From Serinus canaria (taxonomy: Eukaryota; Chordata; Aves; Passeriformes; Fringillidae): a stretch of DNA of 64,000 bases. Positions 16,663-36,000 of this stretch are shown piece by piece. The DNA lies in NCBI RefSeq assembly GCF_022539315.1, contig NC_066313.1:24651059-24715058 (forward strand), in the 5' to 3' direction. Both the position numbers and the translations under genes were made by a program. Below the pieces are notes generated by a model. The model ran no database searches. It saw only the letters and a program-made list of their open reading frames with translations, and had not been told where the DNA came from. Every line of letters starts with the position of its first letter. Position 1 is the stretch's first letter.

Positions 16663-18978
16663 TGGTACTGTAAAGCAGGATATACACAACCCTGCCAGTT
16701 ATAGCTAAAGGTCTGAGTAAGGAAAACATCTCTGACAGTTCTCCAAGCCATTATTATCACTTTGTCACAATCACTACAGAGTGGTGCAAAATAAAATCAA
16801 ATAAAGATTTCAGGGGTTTAAGATTTATATCAACATAATAAGCAAGTTAAAACACAGTTTTCCTTCCACCATTTCTAAAGGAAAGAGTGAGAAGGCTATG
16901 CAAAAATACTTCCCCTCCTCAAGAACCATTGAATATGGTTCAATTGGAACATACAGTAGACTAACACCACTGTCATTACTTCAGTTTTTGAAATCATTCA
17001 CTTCCAAATCAAATGGATGCACTTTTATCTAATGTCTCGGTACAAACATTGCATCAGGGTTTATCCTAAAAAGTAACTACTTACAATGTAAACAGTACCA
17101 GAGATAATTTGACATTTGAGTCTTGAATTTTAACAAGCAAACATACAAGTTGACGCTTTTTAATATTTTAGTCATATTTAATAAAAGCTGATATGGCCAC
17201 TGAGGTGCTAAGATCTCTTTTGGACAACAAACTAAGAAGGAATTATGTAAAGAATGTTTAATTGCATCTAACTGCTAATCAATGTCTCTCTCTGATAGCT
17301 CCTGCTGTTGGACCAACACATCCAGCAAAACCATGATGCAAAGCACCACTTTTTGTGTCTCCTATGCATATTAAGTTTAGAAGAATTATGTAACTGTTCA
17401 ACAGATAGATTACTCCAGAGGTACCAAAGAGATAGATTAAATGTACTAAGCAGTCAGAGTGCTGTAACTTAAAATTCTATTTAAAGATACCTTTAAAGGG
17501 TTTTAAATAAACCAAGTCCGTTAGAATGTCCTTTACAAAACAAGTAGTTACACCAAATCTGTAATCATTATTTACAACTCAAATCGTTATTTTGCACTGA
17601 AAATGTTATATATGGCAAGAAAAAATATTTGACAGAATATATACAAACAGAGAGCTGACAGGAGAGTAAGTCTTCAATCACAATTCACTTCCCTTTAAGA
17701 TTTTGAAACTATGCTAGCATTATTTTTTTTCAGATTAGACTGTGGCTTTTGTAAACTGTTTTAAATAACCTTCTGGTCTGACTGCTCCATTAGGCTGGCT
17801 TTGAGCTGTTTTTGCTTTTCCTAATTTCCCTAAATGCTTTTGCACTCCACCAGCCTATTTTGGACAAGTCTGTAGGGCAGAAGTCTCAAATGTAATACCA
17901 AAATTTTATAAAAACATCAGGGAGCATCAGTGTTGGTGCCAAGGTGAGGAGGGTTCAGTCCTTTGGGGAAATGCTGGGCTTCCCCAGCCCTGCCAAACTG
18001 CAACTGCAAACCAGTGCAGGTCCTTGTTCAAGAAAGCCAAGCACGAACAGCAGAGGGCACATGAGAAAGCTGAGGGCATCACATGGGAACAGAGGAAAAA
18101 AAGCAAGGATGTAGGTCATGAGTAAATAGGTGGCAATGGCTGGGGAATACTTGTCACATTCACGCTGGGTTTAATCCCTCAAACATACAACCAAATCCGT
18201 CAGAAACCGATTGCTTCTTATGCACTGAAATCTTCCAAACTAGGCAATTTAATGTCTTGTTTAAAGTCTATTTATTTTTCCTTTATTTTGCCCGCTAACA
18301 CCTTAAATACACAGTGAAGTATAACACAGGCATTTCAAAATCCCCATCTTTTTTCCAGGCATGTAATTTCACCAAATTCCAAATTAGGACTTGGGCAATA
18401 TTCCCTGGACAAGGAAGTGAACAAATCCTTGAAGCATCCTCGACAAAATCCAGAGAGTGGAGGCTAACTTGAGCAGCTTCAAGGAGGGACAGAAACAAAA
18501 CACAATATACACAGGTATTTATACAACTCTTGATAAGCGATGTACAATAAGGAACAAACTAAGAAATGTCATCTCTGCTGAAACTTAATGGAATTTATGC
18601 CATTGACTAAAATTTGGTTCCAGAATAGTTTGCTCTTTTTTTCCTCACACCCTTTATATCTTGCATTTAAAAATATATCTACCATATCAGGATGGTAAAA
18701 TTCTTCCTCAAGCCTGAAGTAAACAAGTATTAATTTCTGTATTTAAAGATATATTACTTAAAGGAAGTGATCAGCTTACAGTAGTTCCTTCCCAGAGACT
18801 TTTCTATCTTAGTACAGTCAGAGAACTGCTACAGATTAATATGTGGTGTAACTACCTGCTCCCATGAGAGAAGAAACATTTTCTGAACTATTTCTTTTCA
18901 GTATGTGCGAGTTAATTAAAGCAAAGTAGAACTCTCATTCACACACTATAAATTAGCTAATAAACAAGGGAGAATCTT

Positions 18979-18990
18979 AAAAAAAAAAAA
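18979..18990. repeat. A12 homopolymer
   Basis: Twelve consecutive A inside intron 6. No neighbouring mobile element was recognised. Confidence 0.9.
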
Positions 18991-20999
18991 GTCAACAAAT
19001 GGTCCTCATGCCAAACTAGTTGGGACAATGTGAAATTTTAGAAGAAAATACTGAAAATTACTCATTTTAAGAAAGCAGGCAAGGGTACTTTCTTCATACC
19101 TTCAGTGAAATGTAGTCTAAACAATACAGAGAATAAATACAACTGCCAGACAACAGCAACCTTCAAACAAGCTTATTTCAGACAGCTGTCACACACTACA
19201 ATGGGAGCTAATGCCATATCTTTCCTAGACTAAAGAACACTTAGACAAATACCATTATCACCTAACCTACCTCCATTAATTTAAACACACAAAAATTCAC
19301 ATAGCCTCTTGTACTACAAAACTTTTCTTAAATTAATCTCTACTACTTTATTGATCCTCAGAGCTGTTAGATGGACACTGTCTAATAATATAATCTTTAT
19401 AATGCCCTTGCTCTTAAATGCATTCTAGTATTACAGAAGGCAAGTAAACAAGTATTTCTCTTTAAATCAGGAAGAGGCATTTGGGAGGACCAGTGCAAAA
19501 TACATGCCTTAGCTTTAATTCTGTAAGCATGCAATAGCCTTTTTGAGTTGGAAATTAACACCCTGTCCACAAATTTCACTTCTTCTGATCTCAAACTCTG
19601 CCTTTCCAAGCTGCAAAGCTGGCCCTCTTCTTCACAGCACAAACACCATTCATTGATTTACACTCTAGCTCCTTTAACTCGTTATTTGGAGGACATGGAG
19701 GAGGAAAAAAAATTTTAAAAGACTGTTTCTCTCATCCACTTAGTACAAATTAAGAACTTCCATTTATCTGGCGCTTTATGGGGCGTATTTACCTTCCTAC
19801 TTTTTTATTACCCTCATCTATTCATCTCTGCCTCACTATTTCTTCATCTTGATGGACTTCCTCCATCTTGGAGGTGACTCAAAGCTGCTGCTCTGGAAAC
19901 TGTGGAAACAAACCAAGAGTCAGAAAAGCAGCCCTGGGAAGTCACAAATCAACAGCTTCTAGTTGCCAAATGCCAGACCCAAAGTGCTTTTCACTGCTGC
20001 TTGTTTGAAACAACATCTGGGATGTCAGAACAAGAGCAAAATTTGGGATTACAGGCAGGTGTGCTATGTTGGTAGAAGTTTCGCACATCAAGCCACCACA
20101 GATCCATGGACTGAGGAGAAAGATTAAGGCTGAAACATGAAAATGCTTGAAAAGACATGCTTGTTCCAGTATTTGGAACAAAAACTAAACACAGGTATCT
20201 CTATTCTTTTGCAATGAAGAGATGAAACTACAATGACAGGTGGTGGAGTGGTTCAGTAAATTTATACACCTGCTTACTTTCAGCACTGGAAGTTGCCATC
20301 TGAGAAAGAAGTAAATCCTTCTGACTGTTTGGCAACTGCTCAGGGACACACCTTGTGGTGGTTCTTCCCCAAAAAACTCTGAGACAGGCCAACTACACAA
20401 AACTGCAGAAGAGCTTTGCTCCAGACTGCTGAGGTGAAACACTCACACTTGCTAGGAAAGTGAATGAACAACTTCATAATACTTATTTTCAGACACCCCA
20501 AGAGAAGGCAGCAATGGTCATGCAGATCAATCTTTCCCTGCCAGTGGCTATAAATCATCCCTCTGGAATGCTCCCAACTCCTGCCAGCGCAGTGGTGGAA
20601 CAAAAGCACTGAGAGCTGAAGCCCCTCGATGTGCAGAAGCTCCACCGGCATCTGGTGGGCCCTCCCCTGCCCTGCCACCTCATCTAGGGAAAAAACACAA
20701 GACTGAGGCAAAGCTCAGCTGCACAGCTTCTTCCCATACAAAAGGAGCTTGAGGCAACAGAAACACCTGCACTCACCTCTACTCCAGCATCTGTCCCAGG
20801 ACAATGTAGGGGAACGTGGGCAGCCATCCCAGGGCTTTTCAGGAGCAGCATCACCCATATGACCAGCACAGCCAGAACCATGCCATCAACATACTCTGGG
20901 ATGCTATAACATACACGGACTGGCAAGGAAGAATCCTCAGCCAAAACGGTGTCATGGCATAGCTGAAGGGCTTGGTTTGGAAAAAAACCAGCAAACCAG

Positions 21000-21039
21000 C
21001 CCCCCACTTCCCTTCCCCCCCCCCACCCCAAAAAACCCC
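21000..21039 (-). repeat. G-rich tract, G-quadruplex candidate
   Basis: On the minus strand five runs of three or more G (4, 4, 10, 3 and 6) are separated by loops of 6, 1, 2 and 4 bases. This satisfies the usual rule of at least four G3+ runs with loops of 1-7. It lies on the GSK3B sense strand, so the pre-mRNA would also carry it. It is followed on the plus strand by an A/C-rich stretch to about 21058. Confidence 0.85.
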
Positions 21040-24000
21040 AAACAACCAACAACAATAAAAGTCCTGCAAATCAGCTGCAGGAAGTAAAGGATGTCCACTC
21101 CCAGCAAGCTTTAGGGACACAAACACACACACTTGCAGAATTCATAGCCAAAGGTGCACAAAGGCCCAATCTGTACAAGCTATGAAGGCACCCAATTGAC
21201 ATGAATATTTGTGCCTGACCACTGAAAAATCCTGTAAAGTTCTAAGGCAGGCACATAACAGCTATTATGGGTAGGGGTTTGTAGCTATTTGGCAACAGTG
21301 ACTATTTAAGAACTCTAATAGGTCATTTTCCAGGTCGTTATTTTTGAAATAGAGTCCCAGGTCTGCAGGAGGCACTAACTGCAGTAAATGTGATTTGATG
21401 CTACTCTCACTATGGTATATGTTTAAATGCAGCACTAATGTGGTACTTTACAGAAGTGTAACAAACATCACATCCCTGGCTCAGTTATTTTTTAAAAGGA
21501 CCTCTTGGGTTATAACTGAAGTCATGCACTTCAATGAAACAATCAAGATCCTAGAAGTTAAATGCCAGTTTACAGTTTGTTGTGACATCCAGGAGGAAGA
21601 GACACATCCTGGAATGAACTGCTACACTGAAGAGCAAATAATGTCATAAGGACAAATTCATGTGTTTAAAGACAACCTGGATGAAGCCAGACAGCCTAAT
21701 GCAATACCCGGTTACAATGCTAAACAAGATGACTAACAACTGACATTGTCATAATGCAGCTGGCTGTGCTGTCAAGTATTGGGCCACCAGTGTCACTGCC
21801 TAGTCCTAAAAAGGATTTCTTGCTCAGAAATCCTTCCAGTCATTATCCTATTGCAGCACATTATAATCATAAGCCCTGCAGTAACATTAACAAACAACAA
21901 AAACCATCAGAAAAACAGCTAGAAGCCTTGCAGGTAATGTAGGAAAATTTCTACTTAGAACACTTTTTAGCTTTGTATTCTTCATTGATTTTACTTTTAC
22001 CACAGTTTTACTAGAGGATATTTACTGGGGGAATAAAGATTCCTGCCTTACATGTAAAGCTCACTTTTTGTTACCAAACACACAGAAGTGATTCTTACAG
22101 AGTCATAAAGACTACAGTGAGGAAAGACTGTTATGCTAACAACTCACAAGAAAAACAAGAACTAAAAAAAACAAGCATGCCAACATATAAGTTTAAAAGG
22201 CAGCATTACAATACTGAAGCATTTCACAGTTCCCTACACTCTGAGCTATGGATAAAGCACTAATAATTACATGCTCTTTTCCTCCTTTTAATAAATCCCT
22301 TTATGCTTGTTGATTGGTTTTCCAACAAGCTGGATGACTCTGGATGAACAATCCCACGTGAAATAAGGAAGGGTTCTCACCATGCACCAGTGCTGCCTAG
22401 CAGCAAGAACTAAGGAATATGTAAAAACAGCAGCACCACAAAATTAACCCTTAGAATTTCTAGCATATTGCAGAACACTGGGAAACTGTAGAGCTTGTAA
22501 AAGCATTTCATTCCTGCTCATCTCCCAAATCCAAAGACTGCTAAGAAAAAAGGGGAAGGTGGACAGGACAGGATGGAATGAAGGAGTATTAACTTAATTT
22601 TCAAGCAATTCAGTGCAAATTTCAAAGAAAGGACTTGGAGGGACAGGTGGGATTTTTTTGCACAAGAAAGTCAGAAAAATGACTGAAATTCAAGATATTT
22701 TTGAAGGCAAGTGAAAAATTGCACTTCAGAATGGAAATCTTATTAGAACCATTTTAGAGACCAGCAGGTAAAACAACAAAAATGGAAAGCACAACTTGAA
22801 CAAGGGTCTGCAGTTGGAGCATGAGACACTTTACAGGCTTATCTGAAAAGCAGTTTCTCCTGCTGACACATAAAATACACATTTTATGCAGCTATCCTCT
22901 GAAACAAGAGGTGTCACTGCACTCTGATAATGCAGCTGAGCCAATCTATCAGCTCTCAGCTGGCAAAAAGATGTCAAATGGGATCAGCCACCTTCCCCTC
23001 ACTCATGAGCTCACAACACTTTGCTTTTACCTGGGCTTTGCTGCCTCTGGACTGCACAATACTGCTGACTGCGCTCACTCACACAGCAGGAAGTTAACCT
23101 GCCAAAATCTCTTGTCAGTTGATGCTGAATCAGCAAATTAAACAGTAAACTGTGAGAGCCAGGGTATCCAGGGACAAGAGCAGGGGTGGGGCTGCCACTT
23201 CTGGCAGCAGCCAACAGTAAGCTCTGCCCTTGTATCTTTATTGTGCCACACTTACCCCAGACTACTCTTGGTTCTGCCTCTTTTCCTACCAGGAAGATAT
23301 GCAAGAGTTGCTAGAACACATACTGAATGGGAAAAAATTTGTGAGAGCAGGGAAGCCTTCAGGAACATGTTGAGGTGGGGTTTTTTTTGTTCCTTTTTAA
23401 GAATTCCAGAGTTAAAACAAGTCAGCCAGCCACTGAGCGCCACACTAGCTCAAACACAGTCAGTTTAAAAATGGTGGTTATAAACATAGTCTGCCAAGAG
23501 TTGATCATGATCTAAAAATCCTTTTGAAAACATTAAACCTTGCCTAAATGACTGAAGTCCATAAGCAAAGTAAAAGGTTCCCCAATACTGTGCTGAGAGC
23601 CAATTCTGCTCTTTTGCACCAGAACTCAGAAGGAGCCCAGGCAGTATCTTGACTAAAAAACTGAAGTAGTTACCAACAACCAGCCAACACACTGTTGTTC
23701 ATTTCCAAGATTTTTCATTTTGCCGTTCATTTTTGGTTCTCCGCTGTAAGAAAACTTGGTTGTTCCCTGATCTCCATCAAACCTCCAGCTTCCCTAGTAT
23801 TTCCATGACACAGCTATGTGTCAGGTATATCGAAAGAGTTCTTTGTGTTCAAAATTAATTACTAAAGGACAGTAAAAGCTAGCAGAATTAGTTGAATTAG
23901 AAGGACTGCTGTACACAGTATATTAAAGTTGTAAAGAGAATTTAAAGTCAATCATTAGGCCACACTTACTTCCCCCTATAAACTCTTTACAAAAAGCCAA

Positions 24001-24366
24001 GTAAATAAATTACAGATTTATGTCTAAACCACAGTACATCAGAAGCAGTAGCTGGTTTTCTGCAGACATTCTTTACAGTTATTTCAAGTTACTAAAAATG
24101 CTTTTCTGGCTTGAGATCTCATACCTACTTTTAAACTAAATGGCAATACTACATGGATTTTTTTTCACTTGAAATCAGATTTCCCCCCTCTACACCGAAA
24201 AAGCCACTTTCCTAGTGAAATTAATGGTGAAATCTCAAAAGGTGAAGAAAGCACAGCAGCCATCTACAAAACATTTGTATTTCTTTAAAAAGTGGTCCCT
24301 AATAATTTACAGCCAAATTGAGCCCCTGGGGATTATATTTGAGATCTCTGGACATCTTTACATTCA

Positions 24367-29613
<5,247 letters not shown>

Positions 29614-32600
29614 TTAGTGTGTGAACTGCAGTGGAACTATTTAGGCTTTGCTCTCATGCATTCATACTTTTGTCAAACTTATGTTTAAGGTCACGTTAAT
29701 TGTTCTGGTCTCCTACGTAAGATAGTTTCTCATTATAAATGGAGACAAGGATATAATTGTTCTGCCCAGTCAATATTTTCATTAGGAGACTATTTCAAGG
29801 TAACATCTGCATAATTAGTTAAAACAGCCTATTAACTCATTAGTCCCTTACCTGCCAAAACCCAAGAAGTGCAAATTTAAAAGCTCAAAACTCAGCCCCC
29901 AAAAACAACACATCAAAAAAAAAAAAAAGTTCAAACAACCTACATCTTTTAGAAATGTTACTTTGATCTTACTGAATTCCCAGCTATTAAGAGATTAATA
30001 CATATTAACCATTTGTATACAGTAAGCCAGTGTTAAAATTTGTAACCATTCTGTTTACAGGTATTTCTATGTCCCAGTTATCTCCAACTTAAACATATGA
30101 ACTTATTAATTACAAAAGAGAACAAGCCAAAACCAAAGTCTCAAGTATAATTTTTAATATTTGGGATTTAGTTAGTTAGTTCATGTGAACATAACACAGA
30201 GAAACAACAAAAGTAGCTTTATAAGGTACTTTGTTACATAATAAAGTACCTTACTATATATTAGCAAAGGAAAGAAGGAACAAAGAGGACTTAAATGACG
30301 AAGTACTATAATCATATAGTGCCTAACTGTAAAACTGAGAATTTTCAGCAGTGTAACAGGTCTTAAAGAGACTTCCGATATTTTAACGCAGTCTTCAGTG
30401 CAAATCCTACCAGGATTGTGAATACAATTAATATTGGGGAGTGGGTAAAATCAATTAATTCAGCACAAAAAATCATTTTGAGAGCTAGTGAAGTAACCTC
30501 TCCTGTGCCTGTTATTTTATCACCTAGAACTTTCTATAGAGAAAGACAATACATAGAGAATTTATAGGGATAGAAAGAGCACAGAGCTCCCAACTCTTCG
30601 ACTAGATGTCCTTGTCAGAAGATCCACTGGCTGTCTATATCTTAACACCTAAACCCAAACCTCATCTAGCTACAGCAATTTAATACTACTACTCTAGTGT
30701 GACTTGACCCATCACTCACTGCACAGAGTGAGGCGTCCTTCTCTCACAGTGCTCTGCTGTCCTGCGCAAAGAGCAGCAGCCTGGTACATGGTAACATACA
30801 GAGAAATGCACACCTTGAATACATTTGCAGAGAACTGCTGGCTTTGTGCATTTTTAAAGGCTCAGAATTCAAGATCTCTGCTCACCCTTATTTGACAATA
30901 AAGGTTTCTATTTTCAGGACATTTTAATAGCCCTTACCAATACCTCCTAATAGATCAAGTCACCTTGCATGGCCCTGCCTATGTCATTCTTCCCTACAAA
31001 AAAAGAAAAGCTCTTTTCTTAATATCATTGCTTAAATGACAGTGGCAATAGCACAGCACCAAGCAAATTACAATGGCCCACCAACTTGTATCTATCTGGT
31101 CTTATCACACTTCTCAAACATAGACAAGGAGCAGCCTCCAAAATCCTGCCTATGCCAGTGCTTCTACCAGTGCCATCCCAGGAAATGGGAACAATGTGAA
31201 GGCTTCTGGGGACCAATCTTGGGAGAAGAAAATTTTTGAAATGGAGGATAAGGGACAACTATCAGCAGTGCAGAGGAAATACCAGACAGCTCTGAAACTC
31301 CACAGACTTGCAAATATATGCAAGGAAAAAAAACCAAAACCACTTGTATTTTAGCACTCTTCCTGCAGCAAGGAAAGTTCTTCTTTCCCTGACTCTCATT
31401 TCAAGCCAATAAAACTCATCCACCGCCTCTTCTTAGGTCAGAGCTTTCAAGGTTTAGTTATAAAATACCAAAAATAAATGTCCTAAAAAATTCAAAGTTA
31501 GCTTATGCTGGCAAGGCAATCTGTAAACCATGAGAGAAAACAGTCACATGAATATGAATGCTGTTTGCTTCGGTGTAGATACAACCTGATGAATATGCTA
31601 AATGTCTGCCTCTCAGAGGATGGGAAAGTCTTACTGGTGACAAATCACGTCACCATGTACTGTTACTGAGGTTGGTGACTTTGATCCAAGGATTCATGTT
31701 TCATGTATCAAAAATATTTACATGAGAGATTAGAGGAAAAAAATGAGTAAAAAATAAATTATAGTGATTTTATAATCCTCTCATAATACAAATAAAACAA
31801 CACATGTAAAACAGTAAAACATATGATCAGTAAACCCTGTCTACACTACATCACAGCAGTGAGTTTTGAGAACTACAGAACTACTCTCTAGTTCATATAA
31901 TCTTTGCTTTGCTTTTAGTGCCTCCATTTTTGTTTCTAACTTTACATGCTATTAAAAATGGGACCAATTCAATATCATGACACTTGCACAAAAAACCTTG
32001 AGGCATTTGCCTCTTGAGAGATGGAGGCTTCATTTCTGAGTTTTGATGCCATCCACAGCACCTGAACAAACAGTGAGGTGCTGCTCCTTTGTAAATGTGT
32101 ATCACACAGAACAGAAAGGCACATGAACACCTTTCACTCCCTTATCAACTATCAAGTTTTGAAGTACCACTTGAGGGACCCAGAACTCCAATATGCAGCT
32201 ATAAAGGCAAGGCTTATGCCATTGGCCATGTAAGAAGTGGCATATTCCACCCCTACTACACGCAACTGACTCCAGAGGTTCTCTTAATGACTGCTATAAT
32301 GAATTAAAGACTATTCAAGTGTTTTGAGTGACATCCTCCTGATGTCATCTGGCACTGGTCTGACAAACACACAAGAAAGAGTTTTCATGAGCCCTGATAC
32401 TTCTCAGTGAGCATGAACTGGATGAAAATAAGATTCAAGTTACCTGGATTCCCCTGAACAAGATTCAGGACAAGCTAGGAAGCAGTCATGGCCTGACAAG
32501 CTCTGAGCATGATGTAACCTGGTTTGCCTACCTCATGCATTCCTCCTAAACACATATTTTTCCAGTGACCCAGATGAATTGCAATAGGAAACAGGGTTAG

Positions 32601-33068
32601 CTCAAAGAGCTTGCCAAATGAGGGCAACTGCTCGAGGATCAACTGGGACGATCAGGGCTTATCTTTCCATTACAGGGAACCTCACCACATATTCCACAAG
32701 TGACTTGTTTCCATACTGCTGTTTCAAAACTGCTGGTCTGGGAACAAAACAAGGTAACCTGACTGTCACAAGCATGTCTGAAATTACCTACAGAGAACAG
32801 AAAAGACCAGAGGAAGCTGCAGCATACGAATTACAGAAAGCAAACACAAGATGTCATTAAGTAACTCACTTCTACTTTAAGACCTTGGGCTCGCTAGCTT
32901 TCTGTTGCAGGTAAAATGTTTATGTGTATTTGTATTTACTTTTGCTTGCTGCTAAGATTATGACCATGTAAAAAATACATGGTTCAAAATAAAAAATGGG
33001 GAAGAGCAGAATGCCAGATCCTGAAACCCAGAATTGAAGGATTTCATTAGGATTTTGACTTCAGCAAT

Positions 33069-33080
33069 GGGGGGGGGGGG
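33069..33080. repeat. G12 homopolymer
   Basis: Twelve consecutive G on the plus strand, the antisense strand of GSK3B. Confidence 0.95.
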
Positions 33081-36000
33081 CTCATGTACCAGCATCAAGT
33101 GCTAGAAGCTGCTTTTTGTCACTTGACAGATGAATCCTCAGTTGACAAACACTGCTCCAAAACGAGCCACAGCAAAATAATCACTGCTTTGCCATCAAAT
33201 TACTCTGCACCTCTCAAGAAACATCAATTCAGGCACTGCTTCACTTTGGTGGGAAATACTTAATGGAAGTAAATACGCAACCTGTACCATAATAAGAGGC
33301 GTGAGAAACACTAGGACACAAGAGCTAAAACATTTTAGCAACTTCATTCTTCTTCTTGTGCCAGAAGTTGGAGACAGAACAGGATGAAAGTACATGAGTA
33401 TTACACACAATGTGGCTGAGGACTGAGTAAAATTGAAAACATCGCCTTACTGACAAAGGAAAGGCTGGAGGTGCCAAACTCCATTTTAGAACTCTAGTCT
33501 CTTTCAGTCCACATGAGTAATCTGTTTAAAGCATCCTCCAGTTGTGGTTGAGGCCAATATAAAGAAACAGCCATTGAATTAAAGTAAAGCAATGGATACT
33601 AAATTCAAAGATTCCCTTCTCTAGATTGTTCCTTGCAGTGATAATTAAAATACTGCTTCTCTGTGATCATCCCCTACCTCAACAAACCCCAAATTGATTC
33701 AAAGTGGTTCCTACAAGCTTTTGTTAGCTTTTGTTTTCATTTATCAGACACACTACATTTACAACATGCACGTATAAAGCAGCAACCAATATTAACCAGT
33801 CACAGTCCAACTATTTCCCCTATTTACCACCATGATGATAGAAGCCAGGGAGGTCATATATGCCAAACACCAAACTAACAGCAAAAGGAAAATTCTTACT
33901 CTGAAAATATGCCAGTATCTAATAAGATGTTGGGAGTATTCCTGAACTGCCACGGCTATGTGGAATCTAAGGAAAACGTCTCTGAACATCAAGTAATAGG
34001 GTAAAAAAGGTTAAGAAACTATTCTGGGTGCTCTCTCTTTAGGGTGACCATATTTACTGCTCAGCATTTGGGAAAAGTGGTGAACATGCTCATTTCAGTT
34101 TTCATCTCCTGGCAAATCAGTAACAGTGTGACAGTGGTTCTGGTGTGGTTTGGGATGGGTTTTTGCTTGTTTTCATTGGACTCCACCTCATCAGCTGTAT
34201 GAGCATAATTGAGAGGACATGAACAATACAGGAGTTTCTTAAGCTAACTTTGCATTAGGAGAAATAAATGTGGAATTGCACACTGAAGAAACTCGCTTCA
34301 TATGCCTACTCAAGCTAAATGCACACAGACAAGCCATGTACCTAAAATTAAGTAATATGCCTCCAAAATGTACTTCTCATTACTAAAATTATTCCAAGGC
34401 TTCAGTATTAGGGCTGTATAAGGGTAAATAAACCAATCAGTTTATCCGGGAGGATTTTTTATTTAGCATATGACAGCACCCCACTGACGACGTTTCAGGG
34501 ATAGGTGCTGCACAGAGCGGTTAGTGACAGGATGCAGCAAGGTAAGGGTTCTGCCAAAAAGCACCTGAGGGATTTACCTTTGAGTTGGAAAGCAAGAAAA
34601 TGCCTTTCAGCATTTAATGCAGACTATGCCTTTTTTGAGAGTGCATTATTCGAACACTGGAGTGTCAGCATGAGGTAAAATATGCCCTTCACCCTGATGC
34701 GGGCATCTAGATTTAGACAATACACAAAGGTCAAAGTCACAGTTTTTGCCCTAGATTCAAAAAAAAATTATTTTACTTTTCTTAAAGCCACAACCAGCAC
34801 ACACTTCACACCCCTTTATCAAGCACCATGAGAGACCCACCTTCCTTCTCTTATCTTGAAGACTGACATTGTACATTAAGGATACAAAAACTTTGGACAC
34901 ACTTTCAAAGACAAAGCAAAAATTTGCAGCCTTCCTACTCTGACTACTGAGTAGACATGATACTCAAGAAGTATTTGAAAATGCAAAATATGTGCTAGCT
35001 GACCTTATTTGTATGAAGGAATGGTGACATCCAGTGGCCACGTGTGACTGTTTTTACTTGCAGTTTACAACTACATCTATTTCAAAACAGAGCTTTGGCC
35101 GCCACCAAAGAAAAGGGAGTGTAAGCCCAGAGATACAGTTGCAGTTTCACACAGATAAATGCAAGGGTGTAAGAACAGTTGAACACTCAACTTCAGTGTT
35201 CAGAAAGATACCAATACTTTTCTAATAGTACTGCAAATATTGGGCAAAGTATCTTTTTTGCTAATCCCTCACACTTCATGACTGAGTTTGAGAACTGAGA
35301 TCTGTACCAAAAGTTCTGTTCCTATGCCTACTTGTCAAAACTTACGAAATTGCTCTGTAATGCTCCTTACTCTTCAGCAAAAGACAGTCATGTTATATAG
35401 GTAGGAACTGCCAAGTGGGTAAGCTATGATGGCAGCATAAGGCCAGAAATCAACTCTCCCAATAAAATCAGTATTTAAGAAATTAGTACTTAGGAACTTT
35501 CTTGGGTCTTGTTTAAAGCCAGCTGGTTTATATTATCTACCTTTGATCCCTGAAAGAGTAGAGGTTCTTCGGTGATGCACTAAGACATTCTTTATCAGAA
35601 AAAAAAACCAAAAATTCTGACCTAGTTTTCTCTAAAGAGCAGCTACTGTAAAGGAAAAGGTCATGCATTACAATAATTTGGGAATCCCTGATGATTGTTT
35701 ATTTTATGCCCTGTGAATTCCTTAAGCTTATAGATGCACTTCCAAGGAGAATTTCTATGAAGTTGGAAACATCTGTCCAACATCTAAAAGGCGGGACTGA
35801 GCTATCATCTTTGACATAAGTGATCTGTGGATATTTGAACCCCAGCTCTCAAGCAGGGACTGTGCCATAAACTGGTCATAGGTCTGTTGGAAGAGATGAT
35901 GTTCAAATCACTGGACTGTCCTGCACAACTTGTGATGAAACAAAAAGTAGAGTCTTTGGAGATCCATTTGTTTTCTTGCCTGTTCACCACCTTCCAGAGT

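Noticed and set aside
21520..21730. Possible degraded CR1 or other interspersed repeat
   Set aside because: A few words such as AAAGACAACCTGGATGA resemble CR1, but the order and spacing are not convincing without an alignment.
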